Below are positions 34,523 to 43,895 of a DNA stretch of 45,814 bases, one piece after another. The stretch is from Eubacterium sp. (GTDB lineage Bacteria > Bacillota > Clostridia > Lachnospirales > Lachnospiraceae), in NCBI GenBank assembly GCA_024697845.1, contig JAILRZ010000147.1, positions 1 to 45,814 of the forward strand, in the 5' to 3' direction. Position 1 is the first letter of the stretch, and every line of letters starts with the position of its first letter. A program made the translations under genes and the position numbers. Below the pieces are notes generated by a model. It was not told the origin of the DNA. It was given only the letters and a program-made list of their open reading frames with translations, and did not search any database.

Positions 34523-35577
34523 TTGTACCCTGAACCTTCACCTTCAACATGCTGTTCTCTGATTCTGGAAAGAACTCTTTCTTCCTGCTCTCTTTTCTGT
34601 CTGTCTTCTTCCAGTTCGATTCCGTTTTCTCTCAAATACTCTTTCCAGTCAAACACTGCTTCAACCGCTTTTATTGCAACTTCAATCATATCATCTGTCG
34701 GTTCTTTTGTTGTAATCTTTTGCATCCACAGGCCTGGCTTGCTAAGCATGTTTACAAACGGATTCGTACTTCTTCCCGCTAACTTTATGAATTCATAAGA
34801 AATTCCGGCAATTACAGGAATTAGCAAAATTCGAATCAGGTAACGAAGCCAAATCGTCTTCGTCTGTACCAATATAAAAATTACAATACTAATCACAAGA
34901 ACAATCAACATAAAGCTGGTTCCGCATCGCTTATGATAACGAGAACTGTCCCTTACATTCGCAACAGATAATTCTTTTCCGCTTTCAATACAATTGATAC
35001 ATTTATGTTCTGCTCCATGATACATAAACGTTCGTTTAATATCATTCATTAAAGAAATCAACAGCAGATATCCAATAAAAATAACCATTTTTACGATTCC
35101 TTCAATCACAGGAACCTGACGTTCCTTCACTGCCGGAATGTAGCGTTCACACAAATCCGCTACAAACAAAGGCAATAACATAAACAAACCAATCGCCAAT
35201 GCCACTGAAAAAATCACGGTAATGGTCATTACTACCTTTTCTGCCTTTTCACCTAATTTATCCAACAACCAGGTTTCAAATTTTCCCGGTTCTTCCTCCT
35301 CTTCATCAAAAAAACTTGCGGAGTAAGTTAACGTCTTAATTCCGAGAACCATCGAGTCGACAAAATTAAAAACGCCCCTGATAAATGGAAGTGACAAAAT
35401 CTTCTTCCCCGCTGTCAATCCCTTGTATTTCTGAATATCTACTTCGATTGTCTGATCCGGCTTTCGTACTGCGACGGCATAATCATCTTTATTTCTCATC
35501 ATAATTCCTTCCAGAACAGCCTGTCCACCAATTCCTGAAGGATATAATTTACTACATGTTTTTTCTTTATTTTTCAT
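34510..35577 (-). CDS. DUF1385 family membrane protein (YqhQ-like)
   Basis: The function is unknown. The 355-aa protein carries the DUF1385 signatures GGQAVLEGIMMRNKDDYAVAVRKPD at the N-terminus, SLPFIRGVFNFVDSMVLG, and YHGAEHKCINCIESG, with RYHKRCGTSFMLIVLVIS and a late AGISYEFIKLAGR. Four to five membrane segments lie between about 110 and 270. It follows rpmE at 66 bp with a terminator-like hairpin between, and overlaps prmC. Linkage with rpmE and prmC-prfA is common in Clostridia. Confidence 0.92.
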   Translation of the reverse strand: MKNKEKTCSKLYPSGIGGQAVLEGIMMRNKDDYAVAVRKPDQTIEVDIQKYKGLTAGKKILSLPFIRGVFNFVDSMVLGIKTLTYSASFFDEEEEEPGKFETWLLDKLGEKAEKVVMTITVIFSVALAIGLFMLLPLFVADLCERYIPAVKERQVPVIEGIVKMVIFIGYLLLISLMNDIKRTFMYHGAEHKCINCIESGKELSVANVRDSSRYHKRCGTSFMLIVLVISIVIFILVQTKTIWLRYLIRILLIPVIAGISYEFIKLAGRSTNPFVNMLSKPGLWMQKITTKEPTDDMIEVAIKAVEAVFDWKEYLRENGIELEEDRQKREQEERVLSRIREQHVEGEGSGYNWKF

Positions 35578-35597
35578 AACAACACCTATTTAAAAAT

Positions 35598-35629
35598 AAG
35601 AAAAGAGGTTGAGAATCTCTCCTCAACCT
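35598..35629 (-). terminator. Terminator after rpmE
   Basis: On the minus strand AGGTTGAG, an 8-nt loop and CTCAACCT are followed by CTTTTCTTATTTT. It lies between rpmE and DUF1385, so part of the downstream expression must come from read-through. Confidence 0.8.
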
Positions 35630-35643
35630 GTTATTCTTAAAAA

Positions 35644-35844
35644 CTATTTCATACCATATTTCTTGTTGAACTTTTCAATTCTACCACGTGCTGAAGCAGC
35701 CTTCTGCTGTCCTGTGTAGAAAGGATGGCAAGCTGAACAAATTTCAACATGGATATCTTTCTTGGTTGAACCTGTTACGAATGTGTTACCACAGTTACAT
35801 GTAACGGTTGCTTCATAGTAATCTGGATGGATTCCTTCTCTCAT
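35644..35844 (-). CDS. rpmE: 50S ribosomal protein L31 (bL31, zinc type)
   Basis: L31 joins the 50S to the 30S subunit. This copy has the zinc-binding cysteines (CNCG and [10 protein letters not shown]). The track start (MNV) is too near the ribosome site GAGGTG. The ATG at 35844 ([10 protein letters not shown]) gives the usual 66 aa. Retention of the cysteines marks it as the zinc (C+) form, the one used when zinc is ample. It sits behind a structured leader with its own promoter. Confidence 0.96.
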   Translation of the reverse strand: MREGIHPDYYEATVTCNCGNTFVTGSTKKDIHVEICSACHPFYTGQQKAASARGRIEKFNKKYGMK

Positions 35845-35859
35845 TACATTCACCTCATT

Positions 35860-35950
35860 TAATATATATTTTTTCTCATTGGCAACGCCAATTCGTCTTC
35901 GCTACGAATATGTCGAATATCCCGAACTATGTTCGACAACTCAACAGCCT
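35860..35950 (-). promoter_or_regulatory. Structured leader of rpmE, possible L31 autoregulatory element
   Basis: On the minus strand the leader holds hairpins ATTGGC/GCCAAT (3-nt loop), ATTCGT/ACGAAT (7-nt loop) and GTCGAA/TTCGAC (longer loop). It lies between the rpmE promoter and the ribosome site. Ribosomal-protein leaders for L31 have been described in Firmicutes; this assignment is a candidate only. Confidence 0.45.
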
Positions 35951-35954
35951 TTAT

Positions 35955-35983
35955 ATTGTAGCATAGTCAGCAATGTTATGCAA
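35955..35983 (-). promoter_or_regulatory. Promoter of rpmE
   Basis: On the minus strand TTGCAT (35978-35983) and TACAAT (35955-35960) are 17 bp apart. The promoter lies just after ribF. Confidence 0.65.
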
Positions 35984-35996
35984 GCATTTTTCCAAA

Positions 35997-36908
35997 TCAT
36001 TTTTGCAATTTCTGACATGCCTTTATATCTTCCTGAATCTGCTTTTGCAATTCCTCCAAATTTTCAAATTTTCGTTCCGGACGAATAAATCCAAAGAACT
36101 GCACTTCTACCACTTCGTGATAGATATATTCCTTAAAATCAATAATATGGGTTTCCACCTTAATCTGTTTTCCATTTTCCACGGTTGGATTCACGCCCAC
36201 ATTGCTAATTCCGTGGTATCGAATACCTTCAACCACAACTTCCGTACGATACACACCATTCGGCGGCAACAATTTTGTTTTTTCCGGAATCAGGTTTGCT
36301 GTAGGAATATCAATGGTTCTCCCCAATTGCTTTCCTTCCTGAACCCGTCCGATAATTCGATACGGATGATCCAGCAGTCGATTTACTTCCAGCATTTCTC
36401 CCCTGGCAATTAATTCCCGAATCACACTACTACTGATATCCCTGTGATTGTATTGTTCTTTTTCCACTACAATCAGCGAATATTCAAACTGTTTCTGGTG
36501 TTCTTCCAAAAACTTCACATCTCCTGCTGCTTTACTGCCAAAGTGAAAATCCGTCCCGCAAACAATCGTCGTGGCTCCCAGTTTTTCTTTCAATACCTTC
36601 TCAATAAATTCTTCCGGTGACATTGCCAGAAATTCTTTCGTCAAAGGCATTTTAATATAAACATCCACGCCCAGTTCTTCTAACAGGAGTTTTTTCTCCT
36701 GTTCTGTCACGATTGTTTTGCTCTCTTCTTCTTTTAGAAAGACGGAAGGTGCCGCCTCAAAAGTTAGAACAACCTTTTGACGTCCATTGGCGTTTTGTTT
36801 CAGGATTTCCAATAACTTTTCATGTCCTTTGTGAATCCCATCAAATTTTCCAATGGTTACAATCGTATTATTCATTTTTTTATTATCGTCGAACCCAAAG
36901 GTTTGCAT
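35997..36908 (-). CDS. ribF: Bifunctional riboflavin kinase / FAD synthetase
   Basis: RibF makes FMN from riboflavin and FAD from FMN. The 303-aa protein has the nucleotidyltransferase motif TIGKFDGIHKGHEKLL (about 18-33), the CGTDFHFGSKAAGD segment, and a C-terminal flavokinase domain (GRVQEGKQLGRTIDIPTANL; NGVYRTEVVV; GVNPTVENG). The start with AGGAGA is acceptable. It is the last gene of the long rimP operon, after truB. Confidence 0.95.
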   Translation of the reverse strand: MQTFGFDDNKKMNNTIVTIGKFDGIHKGHEKLLEILKQNANGRQKVVLTFEAAPSVFLKEEESKTIVTEQEKKLLLEELGVDVYIKMPLTKEFLAMSPEEFIEKVLKEKLGATTIVCGTDFHFGSKAAGDVKFLEEHQKQFEYSLIVVEKEQYNHRDISSSVIRELIARGEMLEVNRLLDHPYRIIGRVQEGKQLGRTIDIPTANLIPEKTKLLPPNGVYRTEVVVEGIRYHGISNVGVNPTVENGKQIKVETHIIDFKEYIYHEVVEVQFFGFIRPERKFENLEELQKQIQEDIKACQKLQK

Positions 36909-36933
36909 TGTTTTCTCCTATCGGACCGCTTCA

Positions 36934-37842
36934 TTAAAGAAACATTTTGGTAGGTTTATAAATCTGTCGGTTTGCTTCAAAAATGTATAGTCCGACAAAT
37001 TCTCCTTCAGAGGTATAAACCCTGACAATCTGTCCATCTTCATGTTGCATTTTCAAAAGTGTATTTCTGGATGTAAAAATATTTCCGTTATATACTAATT
37101 TCTTTGCATCTTCTGATACAATACATTTGGAATACTGCGTTAGCATTTCATCAACCGGAACAAGATAATCATCTATAATTCCGCAATCTCTGGCATGTTC
37201 AATTTGGGACAGAGTTATACTGTCCTTCACACTGAAACGCTCCACCTGCGTGCGTACCAGATTTTCCATTGTCCCACCGACACCCAGTTTTTCTCCAATA
37301 TCATTGCACAAGGTTCGGATGTATGTCCCTTTGGAACAGGTAACATGCATTTCCACTCTTGGCAAATCAAATTTTGTTATAGTAATATCAACGATTTTGC
37401 AACGACGGGCCGGTCGTTCAATAACCTCGCCCTGTCTGGCTAATTCATATAGTTTTTTCCCTTTAATCTTGATTGCCGAAAACATTGGTGGAATCTGATC
37501 GTACTCACCGATAAAACTTTTAATCACTTCGTAAACCCGATTTTCCGTTAATGCTTCCAGCTCTTTTGGGATTGCAGTTGCAATCACTTCTCCGGAAGTA
37601 TCCTGGGTATTGGTTGTAACCCCCAACAACAATGTCGCCTGATATGTTTTATCTTTTTCAGATAAAATATCACACAGTTTTGTTGCCTTTCCAAGGCACA
37701 CAGGCAACACCCCTACGGCATTGGGATCCAGAGTTCCCATGTGGCCGATTTTCTTTTGTTTTAAAATTCCCCGAAGCTTTGCGACCACATCATGTGATGT
37801 AAAACCCGGTTCTTTATATACATTGATTACTCCATGAATCAT
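36934..37842 (-). CDS. truB: tRNA pseudouridine(55) synthase
   Basis: TruB makes pseudouridine 55 in the T loop of tRNAs. The catalytic aspartate is Asp39 in GHMGTLDPNAVGVLP. Other signatures are GVINVYKEPGFTSHDVV, KTYQATLLLGVTTNTQD, QIPPMFSAIKIKGKKLYELAR and CSKGTYIRTLCNDIG. The 302-aa length is normal. It lies in the standard position after nrnA and before ribF. Confidence 0.97.
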   Translation of the reverse strand: MIHGVINVYKEPGFTSHDVVAKLRGILKQKKIGHMGTLDPNAVGVLPVCLGKATKLCDILSEKDKTYQATLLLGVTTNTQDTSGEVIATAIPKELEALTENRVYEVIKSFIGEYDQIPPMFSAIKIKGKKLYELARQGEVIERPARRCKIVDITITKFDLPRVEMHVTCSKGTYIRTLCNDIGEKLGVGGTMENLVRTQVERFSVKDSITLSQIEHARDCGIIDDYLVPVDEMLTQYSKCIVSEDAKKLVYNGNIFTSRNTLLKMQHEDGQIVRVYTSEGEFVGLYIFEANRQIYKPTKMFL

Positions 37843-37872
37843 TTCCTAATCTCCCTAACTTCATACTTTCCC

Positions 37873-38817
37873 TTAAATCACTTTTTCGATTTCGGCAAGA
37901 ACGGTAGCAACGGCTTCTTCCAAGGTTCCTTTGAGGTCAAAGCCGGCAGCTCTCACATGCCCACCACCATCAAATTTCACAGCGATTTCGCTCACATCTA
38001 CATATTTTCTGGAACGAAGACTCCCCTTCCAATGATTTTCTCCCAACGGGTAAACAAACAACGCAACTTCGACTCCTTCCACGTTGCGGATGGATGCAAT
38101 CACAGCATCCAAATCATTTTTGGTAATTCCATATTGTTCCATCATTTCCGCCGTACAATATCCGTAAATGCATTTTCCATCCATTTTTAGTACGGCATTT
38201 TTCTGAATCTGAGCTGTAATCATCATCTGGTTGAAAGATTTTTTATAATATGTTTCCTCCAGAATTTCATTGGTATCCAATCCAAATTCCATAAGATTTG
38301 CAACTATCCTCATAGTTTTCGGTGTAGTACTCTGAAAACGGAACACACCGGTATCATGGGCAATTCCCATATATAATGGCGCTGCAACTGTTTCATCAAA
38401 CAATTCCAAATCCAAAAATTCATACAGTACTTCACTGGCAGAACCTGCCTCAGCTACCACATAATTATCATCCGCATATCCGAGATTACTTTTATGATGA
38501 TCAATGCAATAGGATCTTTTTGCATTTTCAAAATATTTTGCATTTTCTCCCAAACGATCCAGGCTGGCTGTATCCAGAGAAATGAATAAATCAAATATCG
38601 TTCCATCATATTCCTTGGTTTCAATACAGTCTGTGTTTGGAATCAGTTCAAACTTCGGATCCACATATTCCAGAAATACCCGCACTTCTAACTCAGGGCG
38701 GTTCTTCTTTAAGTAATTGTAAAGTCCCATACAGGAACCCACGCAATCCCCATCCGGTCTTACATGTCCGGCAATCCCAACAGTTTTTGCGTTTCCGATT
38801 ACATCATTAATCTTCAT
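37873..38817 (-). CDS. nrnA: DHH-family phosphoesterase, NrnA-type
   Basis: NrnA degrades short RNA oligomers (nanoRNA) and can dephosphorylate pAp. The DHH metal motifs are in order: HVRPDGDCVGS, FISLDTASLDRLG, CIDHHKSN, and MGIAHDTGVFRF, then the DHHA1 end GGGHVRAAGFDL. The 314-aa length fits. It overlaps the rbfA end by 11 bp, which is the usual arrangement in Firmicutes. Confidence 0.94.
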   Translation of the reverse strand: MKINDVIGNAKTVGIAGHVRPDGDCVGSCMGLYNYLKKNRPELEVRVFLEYVDPKFELIPNTDCIETKEYDGTIFDLFISLDTASLDRLGENAKYFENAKRSYCIDHHKSNLGYADDNYVVAEAGSASEVLYEFLDLELFDETVAAPLYMGIAHDTGVFRFQSTTPKTMRIVANLMEFGLDTNEILEETYYKKSFNQMMITAQIQKNAVLKMDGKCIYGYCTAEMMEQYGITKNDLDAVIASIRNVEGVEVALFVYPLGENHWKGSLRSRKYVDVSEIAVKFDGGGHVRAAGFDLKGTLEEAVATVLAEIEKVI

Positions 38818-39163
38818 GATGATTTACCTCGTCAATCAACTTGGACATTTTCATTCCATATTCAATAGACTCATCCAAAATAAAGCGGATTTCCGGCGTA
38901 TTTCTAAGATTAATTGTATGCGCCAGTTCTCTACGGATAAATCCTTTTGCACTATTCAGACCTTCCAATGTTTCTTTCTTCGCTTCATCGTTGCCAAGGA
39001 CACTGATAAACACTTTACAGGTCTTCAAATCCGGTGCGACCTCAACTGCAGTAACAGTTGTCATCATTCCCACACGCGGATCCTTCAACTCACGAATAAT
39101 CGTGCTGAGTTCACGCTGAACTTCACCATTGATTCGTGTATTCTTAATGCTGTTTTTTCTCAT
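38807..39163 (-). CDS. rbfA: 30S ribosome-binding factor A
   Basis: RbfA helps mature 16S rRNA and the 30S subunit. The 118-aa KH-like protein shows RINGEVQRELSTIIRELKDPRVG, then LKTCKVFISVLGN, and GFIRRELAHTINLRNTPEIRFILDESIEYG. It follows infB with a 72-bp gap that contains an inverted repeat. Confidence 0.96.
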   Translation of the reverse strand: MRKNSIKNTRINGEVQRELSTIIRELKDPRVGMMTTVTAVEVAPDLKTCKVFISVLGNDEAKKETLEGLNSAKGFIRRELAHTINLRNTPEIRFILDESIEYGMKMSKLIDEVNHHED

Positions 39164-39189
39164 TCTTTTACCTCTTTTATTTGCTCGTA

Positions 39190-39220
39190 CTCAAGAAGCT
39201 TCACAAAAAGCTTCTTCGAG
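39190..39220. repeat. Inverted repeat between infB and rbfA
   Basis: CTCAAGAAGCTT and AAGCTTCTTCGAG form a stem of about 12 bp with a 6-nt loop and one bulged base. There is no T run, so it is more likely a processing or stability hairpin than a terminator. Confidence 0.6.
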
Positions 39221-39235
39221 CACTTCCACCTATAT

Positions 39236-42052
39236 TTATCTAGGCACTTCTACCATGATGTAGGATTCAACCTGGTCTCCTTCACGAATATCATTAAATC
39301 CATTAAATACGAGACCACATTCGTATCCTGCTTTCACTTCTTTCACGTCATCTTTATATCTCTTTAAGGAAGCTAATTCCCCTTCAAAGATCAATTCGCC
39401 TTCTCTTGTTACACGAGCCTTGCTTCCACGCTGAATGTTTCCATCCAATACATAAGAACCGGCAATATTTCCAACTCCGGAAGCTTTGAAAATCTGTCTG
39501 ATTTCTGCATGACCGGTTACCTTTTCTTCGTAAATCGGTTCCAACATTCCCTTCATTGCTCTTTCAATATCATCAATCGCATTATAGATTACACTGTACA
39601 ATCTAAGATCGACATTTTCGTTCTTTGCTGTTTCTTCTGCCTGATTATCCGGTTTTACATTAAATCCGATAATAATCGCGTTGGAAGCAGATGCAAGAAT
39701 AACGTCTGATTCATTAATGGCACCAACACCACCGTGAATAACTTTTACTTCAACTTCATCATTAGACAGCTTGACAAGACTCTGTTTTACTGCTTCTACA
39801 GAACCCTGTACATCAGCCTTGATAATCAGATTCAATTCTTTCAATTCCCCTGCTTCAATCTGCGAGTTCAGATCATCTAAGGAAATTCTGAATTTATTTG
39901 TTTCCATTAATTTTGCCTTGCTGTCTTCAACGAAGGTATTTGCAAAGTCTTTTGCTTCTGATGCAGTTTCTGTAGATACAAATACTTCACCTGCGTTTGG
40001 AACTCCGCTAAGACCAAGAATTTCAACCGGTGTAGATGGTCCGGCAACCTTAATCTGATTTCCGCGATCATCACTCATGGCACGTACTTTACCGTGATTT
40101 GCTCCGGCTGCAATGTTTGATCCAATCTTCAAAGTACCCTTCTGAACTAAGACTGTTGCAACAGGTCCTTTTCCTTTATCGAGTTTTGCTTCAATAACAA
40201 TACCTCTTGCCTGTCTGTTTGGATTTGCTTTCAATTCCAACACATCAGCCTGAAGTAATACCATTTCTAATAATTCATCGATACCTTCTTTGGTATGAGC
40301 AGAAACAGGAACCATTTCCACATCTCCGCCCCAGTCGGAAGCTAACAATCCGTATTCAGCAAGTCCCTGCTTTACACGGTCAAGGTTTGCACCCGGTTTA
40401 TCAATCTTGTTGATTGCAACAATAATTTCAATATTCGCTGCCTTAGCATGGTTAATCGCTTCAACAGTCTGTGGCATAACACCGTCATCAGCTGCAACTA
40501 CTAAGATTGCAATATCTGTAGACTGTGCACCACGCATACGCATGGATGTGAACGCCTCATGTCCCGGAGTATCCAGGAATGTAATGGTTTCTCCGTTTGC
40601 TTTTACAACAGAAGCACCGATGTGCTGTGTAATACCACCTGCTTCTCCAGAAATAACGTTTGTTTCACGAATTGCATCCAACAGAGATGTTTTACCATGG
40701 TTAACGTGACCCATAACACAGACTACCGGTGGACGTTTCACCATTAATGATTCATCTTCTTCTTCCTCACGAAGCAATTCTTCAATGATGTCAACCTTTT
40801 CTTCCTTTTCACACATAATCTCATAACCTAATGCGATTTCTTCCGCACTGTCAAAATCGATTTCTGTGTTTACGGTTACCATTTTTCCTTCTAAGAATAA
40901 TTTCTTGATAATTGCAGACGCCGTCATCTTCATCTTATCAGCTAAATCACCGATTGTGATGCTGTCAGGTACCTGAATAATCTTGATTTCTTCCTTCTTT
41001 TCTTCTTTCTTCTTTGGCTTTTCTAATACCGGCTTAGAGAAATCACCCTTCTTGCCGTTCTTGCCTCTCTTACCGTTTCCGTCTTCAAAGTTACGGTTAT
41101 TACGGTTCTGATTATCTTTTCGATCCTGACGAAGTTTGTTTTCTCTCGTCTTACGATCCTTATTCTGAATTGTTTCTGTTGCTGTTGCACCGCCACGTTC
41201 ATTGCGGTCATTCTTTCCTCTGAAGTCACGGTTCTGACCATTACGGTTATCCGGACGTTTTCCGCCACGATCGTTACGATTTCCATTACGGTCATTATCA
41301 CGGTCATTATTGCGATTACGGAAGTTTCCGTTGCGATTATCACGGTTGTCGCGGTTATTGCGATTCTGATTTCTATCCCCGTTATTTCTACGTTCACCGT
41401 TTCTCTGCTGGTTCTGGTTTGGACGTTCCGGCTTTCTGTCATTCTTTACAGACTGCTTCTTATCTGCATTTTCCTGAGCAGGTTTTTCAGCAGTTTTTAC
41501 CGGTTCTTCCTTTTTCTCAGTTTGCGGTTTCTTTTCTGCAACAGGCTCTTCCTTTACCGGTGCTTCTACAACAGGTTCTTTTGTTTCTACTACTTTTTCA
41601 ACCTTTGTTTCAACCTTTACTTCTTCCGGTTTTACTTCAGGAGTTGTCTGTTCAGCAACCTTCACTTCTGTTTCTTTTAAAACTTCTTCCTGAACAATCT
41701 TCTTTTCTTCCTTTTCCCCTTTAGAGCGATGTTCTCCGGAGCGACGATGATGATGTTCCCCACTATGTCTTCTCTTTTTACGTTCACCTTCTCCTCTGGA
41801 ACGATGTTCTCCGGTTCTGACAATTCCCTTGCTTGTGATTAACACTCTCGGCTTTGCCTTTTCTTCCTTCTTTTCTTCTGATTCTTCTTTCTTACCGTCT
41901 TTTCCGAATTTTGTTCGAATGTATACGATATTATCATCTTCAATGGAACTGGCAGCTTTCACTTCAATTCCTTTTTCTGCTAATGCTGTAACAATATCAG
42001 TGCTTTTTATTTCTAATTCTTTTGCTAATTCATGTACTCTCATTTTTGCCAT
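39236..42052 (-). CDS. infB: Translation initiation factor IF-2
   Basis: IF-2 is the GTPase that places initiator tRNA and joins the subunits. The 938-aa form has an N-terminal IF2N domain ([18 protein letters not shown]), a long disordered middle (about 55-350), a second IF2N domain (about 360-410), and the G domain ([12 protein letters not shown] about 448, [15 protein letters not shown]). Domains II-IV follow. The disordered part runs from Lys/Glu/Val-rich to Arg/Asn/Asp/Gly-rich ([20 protein letters not shown]) and is unusual in composition. The start follows GGAGGTAAC. Confidence 0.98.
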   Translation of the reverse strand: MAKMRVHELAKELEIKSTDIVTALAEKGIEVKAASSIEDDNIVYIRTKFGKDGKKEESEEKKEEKAKPRVLITSKGIVRTGEHRSRGEGERKKRRHSGEHHHRRSGEHRSKGEKEEKKIVQEEVLKETEVKVAEQTTPEVKPEEVKVETKVEKVVETKEPVVEAPVKEEPVAEKKPQTEKKEEPVKTAEKPAQENADKKQSVKNDRKPERPNQNQQRNGERRNNGDRNQNRNNRDNRDNRNGNFRNRNNDRDNDRNGNRNDRGGKRPDNRNGQNRDFRGKNDRNERGGATATETIQNKDRKTRENKLRQDRKDNQNRNNRNFEDGNGKRGKNGKKGDFSKPVLEKPKKKEEKKEEIKIIQVPDSITIGDLADKMKMTASAIIKKLFLEGKMVTVNTEIDFDSAEEIALGYEIMCEKEEKVDIIEELLREEEEDESLMVKRPPVVCVMGHVNHGKTSLLDAIRETNVISGEAGGITQHIGASVVKANGETITFLDTPGHEAFTSMRMRGAQSTDIAILVVAADDGVMPQTVEAINHAKAANIEIIVAINKIDKPGANLDRVKQGLAEYGLLASDWGGDVEMVPVSAHTKEGIDELLEMVLLQADVLELKANPNRQARGIVIEAKLDKGKGPVATVLVQKGTLKIGSNIAAGANHGKVRAMSDDRGNQIKVAGPSTPVEILGLSGVPNAGEVFVSTETASEAKDFANTFVEDSKAKLMETNKFRISLDDLNSQIEAGELKELNLIIKADVQGSVEAVKQSLVKLSNDEVEVKVIHGGVGAINESDVILASASNAIIIGFNVKPDNQAEETAKNENVDLRLYSVIYNAIDDIERAMKGMLEPIYEEKVTGHAEIRQIFKASGVGNIAGSYVLDGNIQRGSKARVTREGELIFEGELASLKRYKDDVKEVKAGYECGLVFNGFNDIREGDQVESYIMVEVPR

Positions 42053-42066
42053 TTAGTTACCTCCGT

Positions 42067-42372
42067 CTACTTACTACTATTTACTAATTGAATAATTGAC
42101 TTTCCAAACTCTGAATCCAAAATTGCTATGGACGTCCGCTCTTTATTTCCCGTTGCGGAACCTAATTCTTTTTTCTCCCCATATTCTACATATGGAACCT
42201 GATAGTACTCACATTTATTCCGAAACAGTTTCTTCGTGTTATCGGATGCTTCCGTAGAAACAATCACCAGTTTTGCTTTTCTCTGCTTCACAGCTTTTTC
42301 CACAGAGAACTCTCCGGCAACTGTTTTCCCTGCCCGGGTAGCCAATCCTACCATTGAAAAAATCTTATTCAT
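42067..42372 (-). CDS. L7Ae-family ribosomal protein (YlxQ-like)
   Basis: This 101-aa protein of the L7Ae/L30e/Gadd45 RNA-binding fold shows LATRAGKTVAGEFSVEKAVK and KAKLVIVSTEASDNTKKLF, plus VEYGEKKELGSATG. Relatives bind kink-turn RNA. Its start overlaps the ylxR stop by 8 bp. It lies in the conserved nusA-ylxR-ylxQ-infB order. Confidence 0.93.
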   Translation of the reverse strand: MNKIFSMVGLATRAGKTVAGEFSVEKAVKQRKAKLVIVSTEASDNTKKLFRNKCEYYQVPYVEYGEKKELGSATGNKERTSIAILDSEFGKSIIQLVNSSK

Positions 42373-42643
42373 GTTCTTCCCCTAACTGTTCCATCAACTG
42401 CGCAACCACATCTTCCTGTAATTTCGAGATTTTCAATGTTCTTTCCAGTCCACGGTTCTTCACCGCTTTTTCCAGACAGGCTCGATTATGACAAATATAC
42501 GCTCCTCGTCCGTTTTGTTTTCCTGTTATATCCACAAAAACCTCTCCATCCTTGTTTCGCACAATTCGGATTAAATCTTTTTTGTTTTTTTCTTCCCTAC
42601 ATCCCGTACAGGTCCTTGTAGGAACTTTTTTTGATTGTCCCAT
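42365..42643 (-). CDS. YlxR/RnpM-family RNA-binding protein (DUF448)
   Basis: This 92-aa protein shows RTCTGCREEKNKKDLIRIVR and GRGAYICHNRACLEKAVKNRGLERTL. YlxR has recently been linked to RNase P modulation (RnpM), from family knowledge. The CxxC...C...C pattern is partly kept. It lies between nusA and ylxQ. Confidence 0.94.
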   Translation of the reverse strand: MGQSKKVPTRTCTGCREEKNKKDLIRIVRNKDGEVFVDITGKQNGRGAYICHNRACLEKAVKNRGLERTLKISKLQEDVVAQLMEQLGEEHE

Positions 42644-42660
42644 AGCACTTCTCCTATGCC

Positions 42661-43881
42661 TTATTCTTCAGATTCCTCTACTTCTGAATCATATTCTGCA
42701 TCATACTCTGCATCATACTCTGCATCGTATTCCTCATCATACTCATCATCGTATTCGCCATCATAATATTCATCATCGTAGTACTCACCGTCATAATATT
42801 CACCATCGTAGTAATCTTCTTCGTTGAATACATACTGAATACCTTCTTCTTTTGCCTGTGCTTCGCTCTTAATGTCAATCTTAAATCCTGTTAATTTAGC
42901 AGCAAGTCTTGCATTCTGTCCTTCTTTACCAATTGCCAAAGAAAGCTGTGAGTTTGGTACAACAACCAATGCTTCCTTATTGTCAGGATCAGCCAAAACT
43001 GCAATAACCTTTGATGGGCTTAATGCGTTTTCGATTAAAATCGCCGGGTTATCACTCCAATTTACGATATCAATCTTTTCGTTACGTAATTCATCAACAA
43101 CAACGTTAACTCTTGCTCCATTGACACCTACACACGCACCTACCGGATCAACATTTTCATTGTTGGAATATACTGCAATCTTTGTACGTGAGCCTGCTTC
43201 TCTTGCAACACTTTTGATTTCAACAACACCTTCCTGAATTTCTGTTACTTCCTGTTCAAACAATCTCTTAACAAGACCCGGATGTGTTCTGGAAACAACA
43301 ATTCTTGGTCCCTTGCCATTATCTGTTACATCAGTAATGTAAAGTTTAATTCTTTCCGTTGGTCTGAAGAATTCTCCCGGTGCCTGTTCCTTTTCAACCA
43401 AAACAGTGTCAACCTTTCCAAGATTTACACTAATATTCTTTCCATTGATTCTCTGAACAATTCCGGTAACAATATCATTTTTCTTTTCATAATACTGTTC
43501 AAAGAGGCTCTTTCGTTCTTCCTCACGAATTTTCTGGAGAATTCCGTTTTTCGCACTCTGTGTAGCAATACGTCCGAAATCTTTTGACTGGATTTCAATA
43601 TTAACCACGTCACCTAACTCATAAGTTCCTTTGATGTTTCTTGCATCTTCCAAAGAAATTTCCTTCACACTGTCTTCAACTGTTTCCACAACAGTCTTCT
43701 GAGAATAGATGTGGAAATCTCCTGTTTCACGGTCAATTGTTACAGTAACATTGTCTGCCTTGTTAAAGTTATTCTTATACGCTACTACTAAGTTACTCTC
43801 AATTGCTTCAAATAATGACTCTTTGCTGATGTCTTTTTCTTTTTCCAACACATTTAACGCTTCAATTAATTCCTTATTCAT
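42661..43881 (-). CDS. nusA: Transcription factor NusA with an acidic Tyr/Asp/Glu-repeat tail
   Basis: NusA controls pausing, termination and antitermination. The 406-aa protein has the N-terminal domain (MNKELIEALNVLEKEKDI), an S1 domain (DIVTGIVQRINGKNISVNLG), and two KH domains (GACVGVNGARVNVVVDELRNE; AIGKEGQNARLAAKLTGFKI). The tail from about residue 352 is a string of acidic repeats (EYYDGEYYDGEYYDDEYYDG and YDAEYDAEYDAEYDSE), which I would not expect in ordinary Firmicute NusA. AGGAGG precedes the start. Confidence 0.97.
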   Translation of the reverse strand: MNKELIEALNVLEKEKDISKESLFEAIESNLVVAYKNNFNKADNVTVTIDRETGDFHIYSQKTVVETVEDSVKEISLEDARNIKGTYELGDVVNIEIQSKDFGRIATQSAKNGILQKIREEERKSLFEQYYEKKNDIVTGIVQRINGKNISVNLGKVDTVLVEKEQAPGEFFRPTERIKLYITDVTDNGKGPRIVVSRTHPGLVKRLFEQEVTEIQEGVVEIKSVAREAGSRTKIAVYSNNENVDPVGACVGVNGARVNVVVDELRNEKIDIVNWSDNPAILIENALSPSKVIAVLADPDNKEALVVVPNSQLSLAIGKEGQNARLAAKLTGFKIDIKSEAQAKEEGIQYVFNEEDYYDGEYYDGEYYDDEYYDGEYDDEYDEEYDAEYDAEYDAEYDSEVEESEE

Positions 43882-43895
43882 TTTCCTTTATCCTC

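Noticed and set aside
41023-41442. 139-aa minus-strand ORF
   Set aside because: It is a frame shadow of the Arg/Asn-rich repeat region of infB, with low complexity.
42552-42878. Plus-strand 91-aa and minus-strand 66-aa ORFs rich in His or Met
   Set aside because: They are shadows of the acidic repeat tail of nusA.
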